DNA from: Clostridiales bacterium
GTDB taxonomy: Bacteria > Bacillota > Clostridia > Oscillospirales > Acutalibacteraceae
Direction of reading: 5' to 3'
DNA length: 5,006 nucleotides
Assembly: GCA_019419895.1 (NCBI GenBank)
Contig: JAHZIE010000008.1
Location: forward strand, 1 to 5,006
Shown: one piece after another, positions 1 through 5,006 of the stretch
Numbering within the stretch: position 1 is the first letter of the stretch
How the letters are laid out: each line of letters opens with the position of its first letter
Translations under genes and position numbers: made by a program
Notes under the pieces: generated by a model
The model's input: the letters and a program-made list of their open reading frames with translations, nothing else
What the model was told of the DNA's origin: nothing
Database searches by the model: none

Positions 1-115
1 ATAGAGTGTGATGTGCGAGAGCGCTGTCTCCGCCTTCCGCGCGGGGTCGGATATTTTGATTACCTATTATGCCTGTGAGTTGGCGGAGGCCATGCGGAAG
101 GGGGATATCGGATAA
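1..115 (+). CDS. hemB: C-terminal end of 5-aminolevulinate dehydratase (porphobilinogen synthase), cut by the left window edge
   Basis: HemB is a cytosolic enzyme that condenses two 5-aminolevulinate molecules into porphobilinogen. Only the last 36 codons (5-112) before the TAA at 113-115 are readable. They include RAGSDILITYYACELAEA, which matches the family's C-terminal RAGAD-(hydrophobic)-YFA-x-E/D-LA pattern. By my recalled alignment, the Tyr at 65-67 corresponds to the conserved C-terminal tyrosine (Tyr312 in E. coli) that binds a substrate carboxylate. The stop shares one base with the hemL ATG (TAATG), implying translational coupling, and the neighbour catalyses the preceding pathway step, which supports the call. 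Odd: the frame contains a TAG at 2-4, where family members usually carry Glu, Lys or Arg. The gene may therefore be interrupted here, or there is a base error at the edge. The identification rests on a short stretch but the motif and context agree. Confidence 0.82.
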
Positions 116-1383
116 TGGGAAGATCGGAGGAATTGTTTGAGCGGGCTCAGAAGGTGCTTCCAGGTGGTGTCAACAGTCCCGTCAGGGCTTATCAGTCCGT
201 CGGCGGCATACCGAGGTTTATCCGGGCGGCAAAGGGGGCCAGGATCTACGATGAGGATGGAAGGGAATATATTGATTATATTGGTTCTTGGGGACCGATG
301 ATTTTGGGGCACCAGGAGGAGCATGTCAGGCAGGCGGTGCTCAAAGAACTGGAAAACGGCATGAGCTTTGGCGCGGCTACCCGCCTGGAGGTGGAGATGG
401 CCGAGCTGATTGTGGACATGGTCAAGCCGGTTGAGATGGTGCGTATGGTCAACAGTGGGACAGAGGCTGTGATGAGCGCCATCCGGTTGGCGAGGGGCTA
501 TACAGGAAAGGATAAAATCATAAAATTCGCTGGCTGTTATCATGGACACAGTGACAGTATGCTGGTTAAGGCGGGTTCGGGCGCGTTAACCTCGGGGCAT
601 CCGGACAGCAGCGGCGTGACAGTGGGAGCCGCCCAGGATACCCTTCTTGCCGAATATAACCATTTGGAGACGGTGGAAGAGCTGTTCCGTCAATATCTCG
701 ATGAGATTGCGGCAGTGATTGTAGAACCGGTTGGAGCAAATATGGGCGTGGTTCCTCCGGAAGAGGGATTCCTTCAGGGCCTTCGAAACCTGTGCGATAA
801 ATATCATTCCCTTTTAATTTTCGACGAGGTCATCACCGGCTTCCGACTGGCCCTGGGCGGCGCTATGGAATATTTTGGCGTAGACGCGGATTTGGCTACC
901 TATGGGAAAATTATCGGTGGAGGCATGCCGGTGGGGGCTTATGGGGGCAGAAGAGAAATCATGTCCCAGGTTTCCCCTTCCGGCAGCGTCTACCAGGCGG
1001 GAACCCTGTCGGGAAATCCGGTGGCTATGGCGGCGGGTCTTGCTGTTCTGACACATCTGCGGGAGCATCCGGAGATTTATCAAAAGACCCAGGAGCTGGC
1101 TGGAAAACTGGCGGAGGGATTGAGAGAATGTCTGCCTTATGCGGTGAACCAAATTGGCTCCCTTCTCTGTGTCTTTTTTTCCAAGAATAAAGTCTTTGAC
1201 TATCAAACTGCCAAGGAAAGCGACGTCAAGGAATACGCAAGATATTTTCATTTTATGCTGGAGAAGGGGATCTATTTGGCTCCCGCCCAGTTTGAGGCCA
1301 TGTTTCTTTCCAATGCCCACACGGAAAAGGATATTGCTGATACCATCGCGGCTGCAAAGGCATTCGCGGTTGAGCGGGAATGA
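115..1383 (+). CDS. hemL: glutamate-1-semialdehyde 2,1-aminomutase
   Basis: This PLP-dependent, fold-type I (class III aminotransferase) enzyme converts glutamate-1-semialdehyde to 5-aminolevulinate, the last step of the C5 route to tetrapyrroles, in the cytosol. The 422-residue product is full length for the family (about 425-430). Visible landmarks in order: N-terminal LPGGVNSPVRAY, the cofactor phosphate-binding NSGTEA at 113-118, GCYHGHSD from 140, the FDEVITGFR segment with the PLP-ring Asp at 237, and TYGKIIGGGMPVGAYGG with the Schiff-base lysine at K265, the same number as in E. coli. The ATG overlaps the hemB TAA by one base. A purine-rich AAGGGGG run at 98-104 lies 10 bases upstream and can act as Shine-Dalgarno. 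Being next to hemB and upstream of cbi genes suggests it feeds corrinoid synthesis. Nothing is missing or broken; the only real alternative would be a related class III aminotransferase, which the motifs exclude. Confidence 0.97.
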   Translation: MGRSEELFERAQKVLPGGVNSPVRAYQSVGGIPRFIRAAKGARIYDEDGREYIDYIGSWGPMILGHQEEHVRQAVLKELENGMSFGAATRLEVEMAELIVDMVKPVEMVRMVNSGTEAVMSAIRLARGYTGKDKIIKFAGCYHGHSDSMLVKAGSGALTSGHPDSSGVTVGAAQDTLLAEYNHLETVEELFRQYLDEIAAVIVEPVGANMGVVPPEEGFLQGLRNLCDKYHSLLIFDEVITGFRLALGGAMEYFGVDADLATYGKIIGGGMPVGAYGGRREIMSQVSPSGSVYQAGTLSGNPVAMAAGLAVLTHLREHPEIYQKTQELAGKLAEGLRECLPYAVNQIGSLLCVFFSKNKVFDYQTAKESDVKEYARYFHFMLEKGIYLAPAQFEAMFLSNAHTEKDIADTIAAAKAFAVERE

Positions 1384-1480
1384 GGCGGTTTTCCTGATAG
1401 ATGAAATCCGGATGGGCTTCTTGTAGAGAGCTGCGGTAATTGCAGTTTTGCCAATGGGAGCTTTCACGAATTAAAAAGAT

Positions 1481-1485
1481 AAGGA
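1481..1485 (+). promoter_or_regulatory. Shine-Dalgarno of cbiX
   Basis: AAGGA lies 9 bases before the ATG at 1495. The nearby ATG at 1485 is in another frame and overlaps the site itself, so 1495 is the sensible start. A dedicated ribosome binding site fits the 111-base gap after hemL, across which translational coupling from hemL is not expected. Confidence 0.6.
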
Positions 1486-1494
1486 TGGATAAAA

Positions 1495-1848
1495 ATGGAC
1501 GGAGTATTGATTTTAGCCCATGGAAGCCGTGCCAAAGAGACAGAGAAAACCTTCGAGGCCGTAGTGGACATGGTGAAGAAAAAGGTCTCTACGCCTTTGA
1601 AAATTGCCTATATGGAATTTTCTGAACAAAATATTGCGGCGGGATTGCAGCAGCTTGTGGATCAAGGTGTAAAAAGCATCCGTGTGGTTCCTTATTTTCT
1701 CTTCAGCGGTATCCATATCCGGGAGGACATTCCGGCCGAACTGGAAGCCTTTTCCAAAGAACATCCTGATATTAAGATTACCATGGCGGAAACATTGGGC
1801 GCGGATCCACGCATGGCTGAAATTTTAGTAGATCGGATTTTGGGGTAG
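1495..1848 (+). CDS. cbiX: short-form sirohydrochlorin cobaltochelatase (CbiX family, class II chelatase)
   Basis: CbiX-type chelatases insert Co2+ into sirohydrochlorin without ATP, the committing step of anaerobic (early cobalt) B12 synthesis, in the cytosol. The 117-residue protein starts with the family signature VLILAHGSR, giving metal-binding His9. A second conserved segment, VVPYFLFSGIHIREDIP, places His74; two histidines at about 10 and 74 are the metal ligands known in the small archaeal CbiX. The length corresponds to one chelatase domain, so it should work as a homodimer, unlike the roughly 250-300 residue bacterial CbiX/SirB with two tandem domains. There is no His-rich tail. It lies 5 bases upstream of cbiET. 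Sequence alone cannot strictly separate cobalt from iron (SirB) or nickel (CfbA) use; the cobalamin neighbours favour cobalt. Confidence 0.9.
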   Translation: MDGVLILAHGSRAKETEKTFEAVVDMVKKKVSTPLKIAYMEFSEQNIAAGLQQLVDQGVKSIRVVPYFLFSGIHIREDIPAELEAFSKEHPDIKITMAETLGADPRMAEILVDRILG

Positions 1849-1853
1849 CTGAT

Positions 1854-3059
1854 ATGAAACTGACAATTATAGGCGTGGGGCCAGGCAGGGAGGAATTCCT
1901 TACCCAGAAGGCTGCGGAATTGATTCGGACCGCTAAGGTTATTTTTGCGCCAGACAGAATTTTTGACTCCCTCTCTTTTTTGAATCCAGGAATAGAGGCG
2001 ATGCCTTTTTCGAAAATATTGGAACGCCTGCAGGGGATGAAAGAGAAAAAAGAGGGAAATGCTGTGCTTCTTGCTTCTGGGGACGTTGGTTTTTACAGTG
2101 TCTCCTCGACTATCAAGCGGAAATTCCCGGAGATGAAGGTGGAGCTCATCAACGGATTGAGCAGTTTGCAGTATTTCTGCGGCCTGCTTCAGATTCCTTA
2201 TGAAGAAATGCATATTGTCAGTGCTCATGGAAGGAAGCTTCCGGTCCTGCCTCATGTGGCCTATCACAAGAGGACCTTTTTTTTGACCGGAGGCCAGCTT
2301 TGCGCCCATGACATTATCCAGGAGCTGTCGGAGGGCGGATTGGGTGAAGCAAAGGTTTCTGTCGGAGAAAATCTTTCCCTTCCTGGGGAGCGGATCCGGC
2401 GTGGCGCCGCCTGGGAACTTGCGGGGGAGGAGTTCTGCGCTCTTGCGGTTATGGTGGTGGAAAATCCGGCGGCGGTCAATCCGTTTCAGGAACTGAGGGA
2501 CAGTGATTTTCTCCGTTCCCAGGCGCCGATGACCAAGGAAGATATCAGAAGCGTCAGCCTGGCCCGTCTGGATATTCAGCCGCAGGACAGTGTTTATGAT
2601 ATTGGAGCGGGAACCGGAGCGATGTCTGTCGCTATGGCCCGGCGGGCATGGCAGGGAATGGTTTACGCGGTGGAAAGAAAGGAAGACGCCTGCAGGCTGG
2701 CGATGGAAAATAAGGAAAGGCTCGGGGCTTTTAATCTCAGGCTTTCCCAGGGAACCGCGCCGGAGGCGCTGGAGGAGCTTCCTCCCCCGGACAAGGTCTT
2801 TATCGGGGGAAGCGGCGGGAATATGAGAGAAATTTTAGAGCTTGTATGGCAGAAAAATCCCGAAGCAAAGATTGTGATCAACGCGATTACCTTGGAAACC
2901 CTTCAGGAAGGAATTCAATGCCTGGAAGCTCATGGACTTTTGGCACGGGTTACCTGTGTGAGCAGCACCCAAGGAGAACAGGTGGGCTCCTATCATATGA
3001 TGAAGGCGCAGAACCCCGTCTATATTATCAGCGGGGAACCGGGTCGGAATAAAGAATAA
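1854..3059 (+). CDS. cbiET: fused cobalt-precorrin C5,C15-methyltransferase/decarboxylase (CbiE-CbiT, CobL-like)
   Basis: This bifunctional SAM-dependent enzyme covers two corrin ring steps: C5 methylation by the CbiE domain, and C15 methylation with loss of the C12 acetate carboxyl by the CbiT domain. CbiE spans roughly residues 1-205 and has the tetrapyrrole methylase fold marks GVGPG at 7-11, ASGDVGFYS at 74-82, GLSS at 101-104 and SAHGR at 123-127. CbiT spans roughly 220-395: PMTKEDIR from 225, the Rossmann SAM-binding DIGAGTG at 249-255, FIGGSGGN ending at 323, then INAITLETLQEG. The 401-residue length is close to aerobic CobL (about 410), whereas Salmonella has separate CbiE and CbiT. 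The ATG is 5 bases after the cbiX stop; only a weak GGGG (1842-1845) precedes it, so coupling to cbiX translation is likely. Cobalt-precorrin substrates are inferred from the CbiX neighbour. Confidence 0.95.
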   Translation: MKLTIIGVGPGREEFLTQKAAELIRTAKVIFAPDRIFDSLSFLNPGIEAMPFSKILERLQGMKEKKEGNAVLLASGDVGFYSVSSTIKRKFPEMKVELINGLSSLQYFCGLLQIPYEEMHIVSAHGRKLPVLPHVAYHKRTFFLTGGQLCAHDIIQELSEGGLGEAKVSVGENLSLPGERIRRGAAWELAGEEFCALAVMVVENPAAVNPFQELRDSDFLRSQAPMTKEDIRSVSLARLDIQPQDSVYDIGAGTGAMSVAMARRAWQGMVYAVERKEDACRLAMENKERLGAFNLRLSQGTAPEALEELPPPDKVFIGGSGGNMREILELVWQKNPEAKIVINAITLETLQEGIQCLEAHGLLARVTCVSSTQGEQVGSYHMMKAQNPVYIISGEPGRNKE

Positions 3060-3100
3060 GGCGGCCGGTAGTAGATTTTTAGAAAAGGCCTTGTTTGGGA

Positions 3101-3107
3101 AGAAGGA
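3101..3107 (+). promoter_or_regulatory. Shine-Dalgarno in front of cbiA, with two competing starts
   Basis: AGAAGGA is the strongest ribosome binding site in the window. It lies only 4 bases before an ATG at 3112, which opens a 4-codon frame (MNRE, stop 3124-3126), and 11 bases before the GTG at 3119 that opens cbiA. The cbiA frame itself has a TGA at 3113-3115, so no earlier in-frame start exists. Spacing is short for the ATG and long for the GTG, so which start the ribosome prefers is not settled by sequence. Confidence 0.6.
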
Positions 3108-3118
3108 TGTAATGAATC

Positions 3119-4543
3119 GTGAATAAGAAAATACAGAAGATTCCAAGATTCCTTTTGGCGGGAACGGGAAGCGGAGCAGGAAAAACGACTGTGACCTGCG
3201 CCATTCTTCAGGCGTTGGTCAATCGGGGGCTTTCGGTGGCCAGCTTTAAGTGCGGGCCGGATTACATTGACCCCATGTTTCATTCCCAGGTTATTGGCGC
3301 CCAGTCCAGAAATCTTGATGTTTATCTTTGCGGGGAAAAGGCGATTCCCTTCCTTTTAGCAAAAAACAGCAAAACTTGTGATGTGGCGTTGATAGAGGGG
3401 GTTATGGGGCTGTATGACGGACAGGGCTTTGATTCCGATAACATGTCCTCCAACCATATCGCCCGTTTGACGCAGAGCCCCACGGTTTTGATTGTCAATG
3501 TAAAAGGGATGGGGCGTTCCCTGGCGGCTATGCTTTACGGCTATCTGAATTTTGCGCCAAACCGGATTGCCGGTGTAATTTTTAACCAGTGCTCCGCCGG
3601 AATGTATTCCTCCTATCGCAGGCTGGTGGAAGAAATGGGATTGAAATCGTTCGGCTACCTTCCAGCCATCAGAGAGGCGTCGCTGGAAAGCCGCCATTTG
3701 GGACTGGTAACGGCGGCGGAAATAGGAAATTTAAAGGAAAAGCTTCAAATTTTGGCCCAGGCGGCGGAGGAATCCATTGATTGCGATAGCCTGTTGAGGC
3801 TTGCGGACACGGCGCCTCCGGTAGAATTTGAAAATTTATGGGAGAATGTGGAAAAGATTGGAGACGTTAAGGTAGGGGTCGCCAGGGATAAGGCTTTTTG
3901 CTTCTTTTATCAGGATAATTTGGAGCTTTTGGAAGCTTACGGCGCGCGGCTGTGCTATTTTTCCCCTTTGGAGGAGGAAGGGCCTCCGGAAGGAATCTGC
4001 GGCCTGGTTCTGCCGGGAGGGTATCCGGAAGAATATGCGGAACAGCTCTCCCAGAACCGAAGTATGCGCGAAGAAATAAAAAAGTGTGTCGGGAAGGGAA
4101 TTCCCCTCCTTGCGGAGTGCGGCGGTTTCATGTATCTGCTGAAAGAGATGTCGGATAGAGAAGGCCGTTCCTTTGCCATGACGGGCGCTCTGCCTGGAAG
4201 CAGCCATATGACTCAGGGACTGACAAGGTTCGGATATTTGACACTGACGGCTAAAGAGGATAATCTTCTGTGCCGGAAGGGGGAAACGCTGCCCGCTCAT
4301 GAATTTCATTATTCTGACAGCGATAACAACGGCAGCGGGTTTTCGGCCTGTAGGCGGGGAAAAAGCTGGGAATGTATTCATGCGGATGAGACTATGGCGG
4401 CGGGATATCCCCATTTTCATTTTGCCGGGCATCCCGAGGCAGCGGGCTCCTTTGTCAAAGCATGCCTTGCCTATCAGCAAAAGATCAAGAATCACCAGTT
4501 GGAGAAAGAAAGGCGTGAAGAAAAATGGCAAAAGCAATTATGA
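3119..4543 (+). CDS. cbiA: cobyrinate a,c-diamide synthase, glutamine-hydrolysing
   Basis: CbiA uses ATP and glutamine to amidate the c and then a acetate side chains of cobyrinic acid (the cobalt form here), in the cytosol. The 474-residue protein has the expected two-part layout. The N-terminal dethiobiotin-synthetase-like ATPase shows P-loop GTGSGAGKTT at 15-24, KCGPDYIDPMFH at 44-55 and EGVMGLYDG at 93-101. The C-terminal type 1-like glutaminase (GATase_3) shows LPGGYPEE from 298, AECGGF with nucleophile Cys334, and the HFH segment at 432-434 carrying the likely catalytic His. GTG at 3119 is the first possible start after the in-frame TGA at 3113-3115; its product reaches the P-loop at a normal distance. 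The protein is slightly longer than Salmonella CbiA (about 459), mostly in a charged tail (residues about 450-474, QQKIKNHQLEKERREEK) whose DNA also holds the cbiP ribosome binding site. Hydrogenobyrinate-specific CobB is the paralogous alternative; the early-cobalt neighbours favour CbiA. Confidence 0.95.
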   Translation: MNKKIQKIPRFLLAGTGSGAGKTTVTCAILQALVNRGLSVASFKCGPDYIDPMFHSQVIGAQSRNLDVYLCGEKAIPFLLAKNSKTCDVALIEGVMGLYDGQGFDSDNMSSNHIARLTQSPTVLIVNVKGMGRSLAAMLYGYLNFAPNRIAGVIFNQCSAGMYSSYRRLVEEMGLKSFGYLPAIREASLESRHLGLVTAAEIGNLKEKLQILAQAAEESIDCDSLLRLADTAPPVEFENLWENVEKIGDVKVGVARDKAFCFFYQDNLELLEAYGARLCYFSPLEEEGPPEGICGLVLPGGYPEEYAEQLSQNRSMREEIKKCVGKGIPLLAECGGFMYLLKEMSDREGRSFAMTGALPGSSHMTQGLTRFGYLTLTAKEDNLLCRKGETLPAHEFHYSDSDNNGSGFSACRRGKSWECIHADETMAAGYPHFHFAGHPEAAGSFVKACLAYQQKIKNHQLEKERREEKWQKQL

Positions 4544-5006
4544 TCCAGGGAACAACCTCTAATGCGGGGAAGAGTCTGGTTACGGCAGGACTGTGCCGGA
4601 TTTTTAAACAGGATGGGTATAAAGTGGCTCCCTTTAAATCGCAGAATATGGCGCTCAATTCCTTCATCACAGCGGATGGAATGGAGATGGGCAGAGCGCA
4701 GGTTATGCAGGCAGAGGCGGCGGGCGTAGAGCCGGATGTCCGCATGAATCCCATCCTCCTCAAGCCGACCAGCGATCAAGGCTCCCAGGTGATTGTCAAC
4801 GGAGAAGTGCAGGGAAATATGACAGCCAAGGATTATTTCCGCCATAAAACAGAGCTCATTCCGGATATTATGAAGGCGTACAATAGTTTGGCGGAGGAAA
4901 ATGATATCATTGTAATCGAAGGGGCGGGAAGTCCCGCCGAGATTAACCTCAAGTCGCAGGACATCGTCAACATGGGGATGGCGAAAATGGCCAAAGCCCC
5001 GGTGCT
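4525..5006 (+). CDS. cbiP: cobyric acid synthase, N-terminal 160 codons (cut by the right window edge)
   Basis: CbiP/CobQ amidates the b, d, e and g propionates of adenosylcobyrinate a,c-diamide, using ATP and four glutamines, to yield adenosylcobyric acid. Only part of the N-terminal ATPase domain is in view, out of roughly 490-510 residues in the family. Diagnostic stretches are MIQGTTSNAGKSLVTAGLCR with P-loop GTTSNAGKS at 9-17, PFKSQNMALNS at 36-46, MNPILLKPTSDQGSQV at 74-89, and IEGAGSPAEINL at 131-142. These separate it from CbiA, which has KCGPDYID and EGVMGLYDG instead. The ATG overlaps the last 19 bases of cbiA in a different frame; AAAGG at 4509-4513, inside cbiA, lies 11 bases upstream. 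The overlap implies coupled translation of the two amidases. The reading frame is open to the edge; the C-terminal glutaminase-like domain is not seen. The symbol cobQ is equally used. Confidence 0.96.
   Translation, partial: MAKAIMIQGTTSNAGKSLVTAGLCRIFKQDGYKVAPFKSQNMALNSFITADGMEMGRAQVMQAEAAGVEPDVRMNPILLKPTSDQGSQVIVNGEVQGNMTAKDYFRHKTELIPDIMKAYNSLAEENDIIVIEGAGSPAEINLKSQDIVNMGMAKMAKAPV

Noticed and set aside
8..115. The hemB tail as an independent small gene starting at GTG 8 or ATG 11
   Set aside because: Its sequence aligns to the HemB C-terminus and has no start signal in the few bases available; a gene remnant or edge of hemB is simpler.
1401..1439. 12-codon ORF (MKSGWASCRELR) between hemL and cbiX as a leader peptide
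   Set aside because: It has no convincing ribosome binding site, no run of regulatory codons, and no clear attenuator hairpin pair.
814..1467. Long minus-strand open frame (217 codons) opposite hemL
   Set aside because: It lies antisense to the unmistakable HemL coding sequence, has no recognisable protein motif, and is a shadow of the codon bias of the plus strand.
1448..1476. Possible promoter TTGCCA-17-TTAAAA before cbiX
   Set aside because: The -35 is good but the -10 matches only 3 of 6, and transcription would start within the cbiX Shine-Dalgarno, leaving no usable leader.
1692..2309. Minus-strand open frame of 205 codons across the cbiX-cbiET junction
   Set aside because: It is antisense to two well-supported genes and shows no family motif.
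3060..3118. Possible riboswitch or terminator in the cbiET-cbiA gap
   Set aside because: At 59 bases it is too short for a cobalamin riboswitch; the only pairing seen is GGCC with GGCC (4 bp, long loop), with no T tract after it.
3836..4537. Minus-strand open frame of 233 codons opposite the CbiA glutaminase half
   Set aside because: It is antisense to conserved CbiA motifs including Cys334, and its translation resembles no known protein.

Overview
The window is a compact, all plus-strand stretch of tetrapyrrole and cobalamin (B12) biosynthesis genes. In order it holds the tail of hemB, complete hemL, a short-form cbiX, a fused cbiE-cbiT, cbiA, and the first 160 codons of cbiP/cobQ, which runs off the right edge. 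Gene content, moderate GC, strong purine-rich ribosome binding sites and protein style point to an anaerobic Gram-positive of the Clostridia, probably Lachnospiraceae-like. This taxon call is inference from protein resemblance, not a database result.

Layout: bases 1-115 encode the C-terminus of 5-aminolevulinate dehydratase (HemB), whose stop overlaps the hemL start as TAATG. HemL (115-1383) follows. A 111-base gap leads to CbiX (1495-1848). CbiET (1854-3059) starts 5 bases after the CbiX stop. A 59-base gap with a strong Shine-Dalgarno leads to CbiA (3119-4543, GTG start). CbiP begins at 4525, overlapping the end of cbiA by 19 bases. There is no gene-free stretch above 111 bases. I see no tRNA, rRNA, mobile element, CRISPR array, convincing riboswitch or strong terminator.

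How the genes work together: HemL makes 5-aminolevulinate from glutamate-1-semialdehyde (C5 pathway), and HemB condenses two of these into porphobilinogen. Genes outside the window should carry this to uroporphyrinogen III and sirohydrochlorin. CbiX inserts cobalt early, the hallmark of the anaerobic route. CbiET methylates C5 and C15 of the corrin precursor and removes the C12 acetate carboxyl. CbiA amidates the a and c side chains, and CbiP/CobQ amidates b, d, e and g to give cobyric acid after adenosylation. The early haem-named genes therefore look dedicated, at least partly, to corrinoid supply.

I found no undescribed system. The points most worth a second look are an in-frame TAG at bases 2-4 just upstream of the HemB tail, the half-length CbiX, and the unusual start region of cbiA (GTG start overlapped by a 4-codon ATG mini-ORF).
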